37,958 bases of DNA, taken from the IMG/VR virus record IMGVR_UViG_3300037076_000069, positions 1 through 37,958 of that record; one strand, written 5' to 3'. The stretch is from a virus. The first letter of the stretch is position 1. Each line of letters begins with the position of its first letter. Positions 1 through 5,783 of this stretch are shown here, piece after piece. Under the pieces are notes generated by a model, which was given only the letters and a program-made list of their open reading frames with translations, ran no database searches and was not told the origin of the DNA. Position numbers and translations under genes: made by a program.

Positions 1-96
1 TCAGCACAGCTAAATTCAGGGTCGCCGAGCTTGAAAAACAGCTAGATAGCTCGCTGCGCACCGTGCGTCTGAACGAGGACGAACTAGCGGATGCAC
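1..96. repeat. Terminal overlap, left copy
   Basis: These 96 bases are repeated exactly at 37863-37958. An open reading frame runs cleanly through the overlap, so the simplest reading is a circular or circularly permuted genome that an assembler cut open. A true short direct terminal repeat, as in T7-like phages, is the alternative. I cannot separate the two without read depth. Confidence 0.95.
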
Positions 97-161
97 GCGA
101 AACACTGGAATCTCTGATGGCGAACGCTGGAGATGTGCCGCGAGCGGAGAAAAAGGACTGA
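1..161 (+). CDS. Hypothetical cassette protein, C-terminal part (gene begins at 37628)
   Basis: C-terminal section of a 131-residue protein whose start is at 37628 on the other side of the junction. This part is rich in charged residues (KFRVAELEKQLDSSLRTVRL) and looks like a short coiled coil. The TGA stop (159-161) lies inside attC site B and is followed four bases later by the next start codon. Function unknown. Confidence 0.75.
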   Translation, partial: STAKFRVAELEKQLDSSLRTVRLNEDELADARETLESLMANAGDVPRAEKKD

Positions 162-245
162 CTCTATGACCACAAAAAAGACACGCAAACCTGCGACGAA
201 ATCGAAGCGGAAATCCCGCTCGTTGGCACTGGGGACTTGTTCGGC
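119..245 (+). other. attC-like recombination site B
   Basis: Inverse core GGCGAAC (119-125), left arm GTGCCGCGAGCGG (135-147), right arm CCGCTCGTTGGCAC (216-229), core GTTCGGC (239-245). The arms pair over about 12 bases with one or two unpaired bases, as in attC hairpins. The inverse core is the exact complement of the core of site A. The central spacer holds the stop of one gene and an SD-like AAGGA plus start of the next. Confidence 0.75.
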
Positions 246-456
246 GATTCCGTTCGTGAACAAGGAGGGCCACGTCATGCGACTGGCCCGCTCGATGACT
301 CTCCGCGAGCTGCTAAAAATGGGCGTTGTGGAAATCCACCTCGCGAAACCAGGAACCCCTCTACGGGAAGGCGAATGGCGTGACGCTGAACCGGACGCCT
401 CTTCGCCGAACTCCGCGTATGAGCCGACGCGCCAGAAAACAACAGACTCAAAATAA
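166..456 (+). CDS. Hypothetical small basic cassette protein
   Basis: 96 residues if started at ATG 166, which has AAGGA about eight bases upstream and sits inside attC site B. An internal ATG at 277 has a stronger signal (AAGGAGG, eight bases away) and would give 59 residues lying wholly within the cassette. The N-terminal extension is very rich in Lys and Arg and is partly encoded by the attC site, so the 277 start may be the ancestral one. The body contains an amphipathic segment (SMTLRELLKMGVVEIHLAKP). The stop lies in the spacer of site C. No family recognised. Confidence 0.6.
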   Translation: MTTKKTRKPATKSKRKSRSLALGTCSAIPFVNKEGHVMRLARSMTLRELLKMGVVEIHLAKPGTPLREGEWRDAEPDASSPNSAYEPTRQKTTDSK

Positions 457-514
457 CATGGAAACTCAAGAAAACGGACAGTCAGGCGCGTTGGCTCTGG
501 ACGCATGGTTAGCC
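405..514 (+). other. attC-like recombination site C
   Basis: Inverse core GCCGAAC (405-411), left arm GAGCCGACGCGCC (421-433), right arm GGCGCGTTGGCTC (485-497; 12 of 13 pair), core GTTAGCC (508-514). The inverse core is the exact complement of the core of site B. The spacer contains TAA, one base, then ATG of the next gene. Confidence 0.8.
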
Positions 515-766
515 GAATTTCTTATGATTAAATATCCAAAATATCGAGTCTCGCAGTGGCTAGATACCAGCGAGGAATCCATGTCGAAGCCAGAGGCCGA
601 CATTGTTTTCGGGGTGCAAACGCAACGCTTCAAAGGCGGGGCGTGGATGCACGTATCGCAAAACGGTAAGGCTCTGTTTTTCAAGACCGACGAAGACGCC
701 ACGAAAGCGTGTGAATCTCTCTTGGCTAACGACCGCTCTTCAGCCACGCCGGAGAAAATGCCATGA
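458..766 (+). CDS. Hypothetical cassette protein
   Basis: 102 residues from ATG 458, or 80 residues from ATG 524, which lies just after the core of site C in the context AATTTCTTATG also seen (with small changes) after cores E and F. Neither start has a clear SD. The shorter version starts IKYPKYRVSQWLD and has a middle section (FKGGAWMHVSQNGKALFFKT) that looks like a small beta-rich domain. The stop overlaps the next start (ATGA, 763-766) inside site D. Function unknown. Confidence 0.6.
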   Translation: METQENGQSGALALDAWLAEFLMIKYPKYRVSQWLDTSEESMSKPEADIVFGVQTQRFKGGAWMHVSQNGKALFFKTDEDATKACESLLANDRSSATPEKMP

Positions 767-817
767 ACAACAAAACAGGCAAAGCCCCGGCGTTGCGCTG
801 TGAGGCAATGGTTAGGC
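724..817 (+). other. attC-like recombination site D
   Basis: Inverse core GGCTAAC (724-730), left arm CAGCCACGCCGG (741-752), right arm CCGGCGTTGCGCTG (787-800) pairing with two extra bases, core GTTAGGC (811-817), which fits the GTTRRRY consensus exactly. The inverse core is the exact complement of the core of site C. Confidence 0.8.
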
Positions 818-1092
818 GAGTGTGGTATGCCCCGACTGCACGACGCCACTTCTTCTCGAAATGGGCGTGCTGCATCGGTGAGGCGCGGGCCAGAATCAAG
901 CGCAAGCATCCGTCAGAGCGGAGTGAAACCGATGACTGTGGACGCTTGACGTACCGGGGCTGGCATTGGACGGAGCTTCCAAACTCAGAAAAACTCTTGA
1001 AGCGATATGCACGGCTTATTTCGCGTCATACGCCTAACGCCGCTGGTGAGCCAATGCCGGTCTCGACGCTGCCGAAGCGGGAGGCGTCATAG
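763..1092 (+). CDS. Hypothetical phage-type cassette protein
   Basis: 109 residues from ATG 763, with GGAG upstream and an ATGA overlap with the previous stop; ATG 808 is an alternative. After a leader encoded by attC D the body has an ordered Trp/Tyr/Arg-rich sequence (VWYAPTARRHFFSKWAC, then YRGWHWTELP) that resembles uncharacterised proteins of many phages; this resemblance is from memory. The last 15 or so residues are read from attC site E, and the TAG stop lies in its spacer. Function unknown. Confidence 0.65.
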   Translation: MNNKTGKAPALRCEAMVRRVWYAPTARRHFFSKWACCIGEARARIKRKHPSERSETDDCGRLTYRGWHWTELPNSEKLLKRYARLISRHTPNAAGEPMPVSTLPKREAS

Positions 1093-1118
1093 CCGTTGGC
1101 TCTAGTGCCTTGTTAGCC
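1032..1118 (+). other. attC-like recombination site E
   Basis: Inverse core GCCTAAC (1032-1038, exact RYYYAAC match and exact complement of core D), left arm GAGCCAATGCC from 1048, right arm GCCGTTGGCTC (1092-1102), core GTTAGCC (1112-1118). Its left half (1035-1060) is identical over 26 bases to that of site F (1263-1288). Confidence 0.82.
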
Positions 1119-1130
1119 AAATTTCTTTTT

Positions 1131-1265
1131 ATGAAAAAACTACTCGAATCAATCGGACGGTGGATAGAACAAGCCGACGCTGGTGACATAACTGGTGTGG
1201 TGTGGACCGCAGCAATCGCAATAGCTCTCCTCGTGATGGCTATCGGTGAAGCATTCAGGGGCTAA
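1131..1265 (+). CDS. Small single-pass membrane protein in its own cassette
   Basis: 44 residues. The first 22 are polar (KKLLESIGRWIEQADAGD), followed by a membrane segment (VVWTAAIAIALLVMAIGEAF) near the C-terminus. ATG lies 12 bases after the core of site E, and the TAA stop is part of the inverse core of site F, the textbook arrangement of an integron cassette. A small toxin, holin or membrane modulator would all fit; the sequence does not decide. Confidence 0.6.
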   Translation: MKKLLESIGRWIEQADAGDITGVVWTAAIAIALLVMAIGEAFRG

Positions 1266-1351
1266 CGCCGCTGGTGAGCCAATGCCGGGCACCACGCGCA
1301 GCAAACAATAACGGACCAATTCCCGGCATTGGCTCTAGTAGCTTGTTATAC
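1260..1351 (+). other. attC-like recombination site F
   Basis: The clearest site. Inverse core GGCTAAC (1260-1266, exact complement of core E), left arm GAGCCAATGCCGGG (1276-1289), right arm CCCGGCATTGGCTC (1322-1335), a perfect 14-base inverted repeat, then core GTTATAC (1345-1351). Confidence 0.85.
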
Positions 1352-1357
1352 TTCTTT

Positions 1358-1711
1358 ATGAAACTTGGAAAAGCAGATCAAAACGAAATCGACACCCTGA
1401 TGAAATGGCTGCAAGCGAAGGAAGGAACCGACGATCCACCGCCGCCGTTCATGCGCGTGGTGTTCGGCTATGAAACGCTCGTTGGCCACTGCTGCGATCC
1501 GAAGGCCGACGTGCTCGAATGGAAGCCGGAGGTGAAACACAAAGACGAAGCGCTTGAAGACATCGCCCGCCAAAAGCAGACGCACGAGATGGATAAGGAG
1601 CTGTACGAGTCGGCAGACTTTGCATGCGGGTACGATGCGTGCATAGCGACGGCCCGCGCCGTGCTCAAAAAGTATAACAAAGGAATATCACTTCCTGCAA
1701 CCCATGAGTGA
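1358..1711 (+). CDS. Hypothetical cassette protein
   Basis: 117 residues from ATG 1358, six bases after the core of site F; an upstream GTG frame reads through the attC site and is unlikely. The sequence is acidic and helical at first (KADQNEIDTLMKWLQAKEG), followed by a charged region with several Cys and His. The end reads through the orphan inverse core at 1672-1678. Function unknown. Confidence 0.65.
   Translation: MKLGKADQNEIDTLMKWLQAKEGTDDPPPPFMRVVFGYETLVGHCCDPKADVLEWKPEVKHKDEALEDIARQKQTHEMDKELYESADFACGYDACIATARAVLKKYNKGISLPATHE
1672..1678 (+). other. Orphan attC inverse core (G)
   Basis: GTATAAC is the exact complement of core F (GTTATAC), as expected for the attC belonging to the cassette of gene 1358-1711. 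I find no matching arms or GTT core in the next 150 bases, so the rest of this site seems lost or decayed. Confidence 0.5.
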
Positions 1712-1716
1712 TTCTT

Positions 1717-1836
1717 ATGTCCTTACCTAATCACATCCCGTTCGGTGCGCGACAAGCGGTTTCAAAACGCTGGAACGCTATCAAGGCCGCAAAGCGCATG
1801 GAGCGTGGTCCCGCGAAATCTGCCGATGAGATTTAG
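1717..1836 (+). CDS. Hypothetical small basic protein
   Basis: 39 residues beginning MSLPNHIPFGARQAVSKRWN, with an Ala/Lys/Arg-rich helix behind it. ATG follows the previous stop by five bases. It fills what would otherwise be a gap before the gene at 1849. Small size limits confidence. Confidence 0.4.
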   Translation: MSLPNHIPFGARQAVSKRWNAIKAAKRMERGPAKSADEI

Positions 1837-1848
1837 ACCATAACCAAC

Positions 1849-2040
1849 ATGATAACCACAATAATACTGACCCTAATAATCTCAACACTCTGCGCGATGT
1901 TCTATATTTGCGCGGGTTTTTCGCGCCGACTGGACGAACTGGAAAACGCACAGATCGACCGCAACTTCTGGGATGCCATGTCAGGAAAACAAACAAACAC
2001 AACCAACTCCACCACCGAAACCAATGACCAAAATACCTAA
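1849..2040 (+). CDS. Small N-terminally anchored membrane protein
   Basis: 63 residues. A hydrophobic segment occupies residues 2-24 (TTIILTLIISTLCAMFYICA), followed by a polar tail rich in Asn and Thr. Probably anchored in the inner membrane with the tail in the cytoplasm or periplasm. Its end overlaps the next gene by 17 bases. Function unknown. Confidence 0.55.
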   Translation: MITTIILTLIISTLCAMFYICAGFSRRLDELENAQIDRNFWDAMSGKQTNTTNSTTETNDQNT

Positions 2041-2218
2041 ATTCTCAGCCAAGCAACTGCGCGATCTGCGCGACAAAGGCGGATTCGGCGTGCACGAACT
2101 TGCCGACGCGTGCGGTGTTTCGCCACGCACCATTGAAAACTGGTGCCAGGGTCGCCCGATCTCGCTAGGATGCCGGTTCATCCTGCGCGATATTGTCGCA
2201 GAAACAAAATCAAAATAG
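2024..2218 (+). CDS. Small HTH DNA-binding protein
   Basis: 64 residues. Residues about 10-45 form a helix-turn-helix of the XRE/MerR-like small type (GVHELADACGVSPRTIENWC), with the recognition helix at SPRTIENW. The ATG at 2024 is preferred to an upstream frame inside the previous gene. It is the last gene before an operator-bearing promoter at 2222, so it may control that promoter; this is inference from position. Confidence 0.65.
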   Translation: MTKIPKFSAKQLRDLRDKGGFGVHELADACGVSPRTIENWCQGRPISLGCRFILRDIVAETKSK

Positions 2219-2221
2219 TGC

Positions 2222-2248
2222 TTGCAAATACGCCGGAGAGCGTATTGC
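2222..2248 (+). promoter_or_regulatory. Promoter with palindromic operator (copy 1)
   Basis: TTGCAA (2222-2227) and TATTGC (2243-2248) are 15 bases apart. The perfect inverted repeat AATACGC-CGGAGA-GCGTATT fills the spacer (2227-2246). The same TACGC-N6-GCGTA palindrome occurs in the same place in two promoters near 36.6-36.8 kb. Transcription would start only about ten bases before the next ATG. Confidence 0.6.
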
Positions 2249-2263
2249 TTGCATCTATCCCCT

Positions 2264-2449
2264 ATGAACACACCATATCCAGACGCACCCGATTACGACC
2301 GCGCCGAATGCGAGCGCGTTAGCGGAAACGATTTGCCTAGCTCCCACCACGAACGCGAGAATCTAAAAGACGACGAAGACAGAAAGCCTGTTGTTCTGTC
2401 TCTGTCATCTGTTTACCTTATTAGAAAATCAATGGGATTAATCAAATGA
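2264..2449 (+). CDS. Hypothetical small acidic protein
   Basis: 61 residues, first gene after operator promoter 1. ATG 2264 has the context TCCCCTATGAA seen at other early genes. The sequence is highly charged (DAPDYDRAECERV, then HHERENLKDDEDRK) with a hydrophobic C-terminal stretch. The stop overlaps the next start (ATGA at 2446). Function unknown. Confidence 0.55.
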   Translation: MNTPYPDAPDYDRAECERVSGNDLPSSHHERENLKDDEDRKPVVLSLSSVYLIRKSMGLIK

Positions 2450-2763
2450 ACGATGAACTTTTTCCAGTTGAATCGGTGCAGATGGATTCGCCGCGCTTGG
2501 CGTGGATAAAAAAATATGGAGTCGTCACCTACCATTCACTTCCTAACGGTGATGACCATTGTTGGTTCGCAGGATTTCAAGAGTGGTGGCCAACGCTAAC
2601 AAATCCAGTCGATTTCTTTTGCAAGGAAACTGGCTGCAATGGCGATCAAAACTTAACCGAGGGCGAAACCGAAGACGAAGCAATCATAAAGCTCGCTCTT
2701 TATAATGAGATTCCGCTTTGGAACGAAGCCGAGTTCGTCAAAAACCTTCCTTACTGCCGATAA
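2446..2763 (+). CDS. Hypothetical early phage protein
   Basis: 105 residues, coupled by ATGA to the gene before. It is rich in aromatic residues (SLPNGDDHCWFAGFQEWWP) and ends with an acidic motif (GETEDEAIIKLALYNEIPLW) of a kind found in many small phage early proteins. No enzyme motif seen. Confidence 0.65.
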   Translation: MNDELFPVESVQMDSPRLAWIKKYGVVTYHSLPNGDDHCWFAGFQEWWPTLTNPVDFFCKETGCNGDQNLTEGETEDEAIIKLALYNEIPLWNEAEFVKNLPYCR

Positions 2764-2770
2764 TTTCCCT

Positions 2771-4060
2771 ATGAAAAACACAACCACAGAACTAGAAATC
2801 GTTTCGCAAGAAGACGCGAAACTCATTGAGTACGCTGGCAAGACCGGCCTTGAGGTATCATCCACGACGCCACTTGTTGAGGCGTTCCGCCCGATATTCA
2901 CCGAGGCACGCTCAGTCCTTTCACAAGCAGTCGGCGTTGCCGAATCTGTGAAGGACGCAACGTGCGTCTCAGAGATTAAAAAGGCGCGGGCGTGCAGGCT
3001 CGCGATTCGTAAGGTCAGGATCTCTGGCGAGGCAATTCGCAAATCACAGAAAGCAACCGCGCTGGCGTACGGCAAGGCCGTTGATGGATTCTATAACATT
3101 CTAGAAGCCGATCTCGCCCCCGTCGAAAAGGCGTTGCTAGACGCAGAAGAAACCGCCGAGCGTGCCGAGACGGCAAGAAAGGACGCACTAGAAGAAGGAC
3201 GCAAAACCGCTCTATCGCCCTACGTCGATGACGCTTCGCTTTATGCCGTGCGTGACATGTCAGAGCCCGCATTTGTTGCGCTATTGGCTGGCGTTAAACT
3301 AGCCAAAGAACAGTCTGAAGCCGCAGCCAAGAAAGCCGAAGCGGATCGTATCGCCAAGGAGCAAGCCGAAGCCGCCGAACGCGCTCGTGTCAAAGCAGAA
3401 AACGAGCGGCTGAAGAAGGAAGCACTTGAACAGGCTAAGGCACAGGAGGAAGAACGTGCTAAGGCTGCACAGGCCGCAGAGAAGGCCCGCCTTGAACGTG
3501 AAGCCATCGAGCTTGCGGCAAGCAAAGAACGGCAAGCTCTTGAAGAAAAGGCCCGTATCGAAGCAGAACGCCAGCGCAAGCTAGCCGCTGAAGCTGAAGC
3601 GAAGGCGAAGGCAGAACGTGAAGCCATCGAGCTGAAGGCGAAAGCCGAGCGCGACGCAGCACTTGCGAAAGCCGCACAGGAAAAGAAAGCAGCCGACGAA
3701 GCACTTGCGAAAGCCGCACAGGAAAAGAAAGCAGCCGACGAAGCACTTGCGAAAGCCGCACAGGAAAAGAAAGCAGCCGACGAAGCGATTCGCAAAGAGC
3801 GCGAGGCACGCGAAAAACTAGAGGCCGAAGCAGCCGCTAAAGCCAAGGTAGAATTTGACGCGCATGAAGCAGCCGAAGCCGCACGCAAAAAAGCCGCACG
3901 TGCGCCAGATCGCGAAAAGGTCAAAGCCTTCGCCGCGTCGGTTCGCTCGCTTGCAATCCCCGTAGTGAAATCGCCAGAAGCGCTTGCGGTAGTCGCAACC
4001 ATTCAACAGCAGATCGAAAAGTTTGCCAAGTGGGCAGACGACAAAGCAGAATCGCTATAA
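2771..4060 (+). CDS. Long Ala/Lys/Glu-rich coiled-coil protein of the recombination module
   Basis: 429 residues from ATG 2771 (context TCCCTATGAA); an in-frame start at 2705 would overlap the previous gene. Residues 1-180 are a helical phage-type domain. Residues about 190-390 are a TolA-like charged coiled coil rich in KAEAER and AKAAQEKK, including three perfect 14-residue repeats. A conserved-looking C-terminal segment (KAFAASVRSLAIPVV) closes the protein. Coiled-coil proteins of this kind are often found just upstream of phage single-strand annealing proteins, and may bind or organise them. The exact role is not known. Confidence 0.8.
   Translation: MKNTTTELEIVSQEDAKLIEYAGKTGLEVSSTTPLVEAFRPIFTEARSVLSQAVGVAESVKDATCVSEIKKARACRLAIRKVRISGEAIRKSQKATALAYGKAVDGFYNILEADLAPVEKALLDAEETAERAETARKDALEEGRKTALSPYVDDASLYAVRDMSEPAFVALLAGVKLAKEQSEAAAKKAEADRIAKEQAEAAERARVKAENERLKKEALEQAKAQEEERAKAAQAAEKARLEREAIELAASKERQALEEKARIEAERQRKLAAEAEAKAKAEREAIELKAKAERDAALAKAAQEKKAADEALAKAAQEKKAADEALAKAAQEKKAADEAIRKEREAREKLEAEAAAKAKVEFDAHEAAEAARKKAARAPDREKVKAFAASVRSLAIPVVKSPEALAVVATIQQQIEKFAKWADDKAESL
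3659..3784 (+). repeat. Three perfect 42-base tandem repeats
   Basis: Each unit encodes ALAKAAQEKKAADE. The three copies are identical at the nucleotide level, which points to recent duplication by slippage or unequal recombination. Unit number probably varies between relatives and changes the length of the coiled coil. Confidence 0.95.
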
Positions 4061-4082
4061 CCAAAACCATTTACTATTCCCT

Positions 4083-4817
4083 ATGAAAACAGATCAAACA
4101 CCGCTCCCGCTTGCCGTTCATGACTCGCAGTTGGCCGCGCCCGTTCCATCGGTCGGCCAGATGCTTCAAACCGTCATCGCGAAAGGCGTGACAAACGAAA
4201 ACGTAGCCATACTCGAAAAGATGATGGACCTTTACGAGCGCATGGAGGACAAAGCCTCTGAAAAGCAGTTTAACGCTGCCTTCTGCGCATTGCAGAGCGA
4301 GCTGCCCGTGATCGTCGCAAGCTCGATTATCCCGAATCGCGGGAAGTATGAAAAGTTCGAGGATGTTATGCGCGTCGTCAGCCCGCTACTCGTGAAGCAT
4401 GGTTTCAGCGTGTCGTTCACCATGGACTTCAAAGAGAATCGCATTCTCGAAACGTGCCACTTGCGCCACGTCGCAGGCCACGCGCAGAGCAACTCGTTCG
4501 CAGTGCGATCCGGCAAGGCCGACAGCGACACGCAAGCCGACTGCAAGGCCGCAACGACCGCCAAGCGCAACGCGCTACTAAACTGCCTCAACATCGTAGT
4601 TCGCCAGGACGCGCTGCAAAACGAGGATGACGCTTCAATCGAAGGCTCTCCTATCTCATGGGATCAGGCCGAATTGCTCCGCGAAATGGTGCGCGACACC
4701 CACAGCGACGAAGCCGCGTTCCTCCGCTTCGCTCAGGCCGACTCTTACGAGGGCATCATGTCGTCGAAATACGAACTGCTTTTCAAGGCGCTCGCAAAGA
4801 AGGCAGGTGCGAAGTGA
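4083..4817 (+). CDS. erf: ERF-family single-strand annealing protein
   Basis: 244 residues from ATG 4083 (context TCCCTATGAA). The stretch QFNAAFCALQSELPVI, then NRGKYEKFEDVMRVVSPLL and KHGFSVSFTM is typical of the ERF superfamily, as is the later DTQADCKAATTAKRNALLNCL. Such proteins anneal complementary single strands during phage recombination and genome circularisation, working with a 5'-3' exonuclease. The YqaJ-type exonuclease starts four bases before this stop (GTGA overlap), giving the usual annealase-exonuclease pair. Confidence 0.93.
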   Translation: MKTDQTPLPLAVHDSQLAAPVPSVGQMLQTVIAKGVTNENVAILEKMMDLYERMEDKASEKQFNAAFCALQSELPVIVASSIIPNRGKYEKFEDVMRVVSPLLVKHGFSVSFTMDFKENRILETCHLRHVAGHAQSNSFAVRSGKADSDTQADCKAATTAKRNALLNCLNIVVRQDALQNEDDASIEGSPISWDQAELLREMVRDTHSDEAAFLRFAQADSYEGIMSSKYELLFKALAKKAGAK

Positions 4818-5440
4818 AAATCCACAACGTAAAACAGGGCTCAAGCGAGTGGTTATTTTTGCGCGCTGGCAAGTTGACATGCAGCGAACTCGACTCACTC
4901 ATTTCGCCAGAGTGGAAAGTGCGTACCGGCCAAGGGCCGGAAACGTACTGCATCGAGAAGGTGACTGAGAAGCTGATCGGCCAGCCGCTCGATCTTGAAC
5001 AGCTTGGTTCATTCGCCATGACGCAAGGCAACTTGCTCGAAGCCGAGGCGATTCCTTGGCTGGCGTTCACGCAGAACATCAAGGTTGACCGCGTTGGGTT
5101 CATCACGACCGATGACGAGTCAATGGGGTGTTCGCCTGACGGACTGATCGGCGAGGATGGCGGGCTAGAGGTGAAATGCCCGCTCGCTCAAACGCACATC
5201 CGCTACCTGCTCGACGGACAAGTTCCGAAGCAGTATCTAGCGCAGGTGCACGGAAGCATGTACGTGACCAGGCGCAAGTGGTGGCTGTTTATGAGCTACT
5301 CGCGCCAGTTCCCGAAGCTGATCGTGCGCGTCGAACGCGACGAATCGATTCAGGCCAAAATCCACGCCGCAGTCGAAGCGTTCAAAGAGTCGTTTACCGA
5401 AAAGCTGAACCGCATAAACGAATTGAAGTCCCGTGAATAA
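4814..5440 (+). CDS. YqaJ-family viral exonuclease
   Basis: 208 residues from GTG 4814; a longer frame from 4658 runs inside erf and is not credible. Motifs of the YqaJ/lambda-exonuclease PD-(D/E)XK family are clear: GSSEWLFLRAGKLTCSEL at the N-terminus (Ser-x-x-Trp then Arg), GCSPDGLIGEDGGLEVKCPL holding the Asp and the Glu-x-Lys of the active site, and a later KQYLAQVHGSMYVT. It would resect DNA ends and hand single strands to the ERF protein. Confidence 0.93.
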   Translation: MKIHNVKQGSSEWLFLRAGKLTCSELDSLISPEWKVRTGQGPETYCIEKVTEKLIGQPLDLEQLGSFAMTQGNLLEAEAIPWLAFTQNIKVDRVGFITTDDESMGCSPDGLIGEDGGLEVKCPLAQTHIRYLLDGQVPKQYLAQVHGSMYVTRRKWWLFMSYSRQFPKLIVRVERDESIQAKIHAAVEAFKESFTEKLNRINELKSRE

Positions 5441-5783
5441 ACCTAATCGCTACGCCATGTTTCCCGCTCTGTGCGTCTCTATGGGGCTTCCGAAGCCCGT
5501 AGCTGAGCATAAGTTTTCACCAACACGCCGATGGTCGCTGGATTTTGCGTGGCCTGAGTACAAATTAGGACTAGAGGTCGATGGCGCTATTTTCTCGCAT
5601 GGCAGGCATTCACGCGGAAGCGGAATCATCGGAGACATGGAGAAATTCAACGCCGCCGCAGTCATGGGTTGGCGCGTAATCAAGTTCACGCCACAACAAA
5701 TAATGACATCCGCTACCATTCTAACGATCCGCCAGTGCCTCTACCCGCTTACTTCCTCCACGACAGATAAGTCCCAACCATAG
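5433..5783 (+). CDS. Small Vsr/DUF559-like endonuclease
   Basis: 116 residues from GTG 5433, overlapping the exonuclease by eight bases. The core FSPTRRWSLDFAWPEYKLGLEVDG with a later WRVIKFTPQQI matches small PD-(D/E)XK nucleases related to Vsr and DUF559; the catalytic Asp and Glu are present. Likely a nickase or junction-processing nuclease of the recombination module. Last rightward gene; its 3' end overlaps the end of the leftward late operon by 35 bases. Confidence 0.8.
   Translation: MNKPNRYAMFPALCVSMGLPKPVAEHKFSPTRRWSLDFAWPEYKLGLEVDGAIFSHGRHSRGSGIIGDMEKFNAAAVMGWRVIKFTPQQIMTSATILTIRQCLYPLTSSTTDKSQP

Larger units (their letters stand above)
1..1678 (+). mobile_element. Integron-like cassette array, main part
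   Basis: Five attC-like sites (B 119-245, C 405-514, D 724-817, E 1032-1118, F 1260-1351) and an orphan inverse core (G 1672-1678) separate small genes all pointing right. Each site has an inverse core near the end of one gene, an imperfect inverted repeat, and a GTT-type core just before the body of the next. In an integron the first bases of a cassette (TTRRRY) are complementary to the inverse core of its own attC. Here that rule holds exactly for A-B, B-C, C-D, D-E, E-F and F-G, seven bases each. Unrelated stem-loops would not show this. Cassettes most likely entered the phage through a host integron integrase. Confidence 0.82.

Noticed and set aside
1034-1351. Simple terminators or REP-type repeats between the small early genes
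   Set aside because: No U-runs follow the stems, and the exact core/inverse-core complementarity between neighbouring sites is not expected of terminators or REP elements.
3241-4002. Long minus-strand open frame of Ser/Ala/Phe repeats
   Set aside because: Antisense shadow of the Ala/Lys/Glu coiled-coil gene; such repeats leave several frames open.
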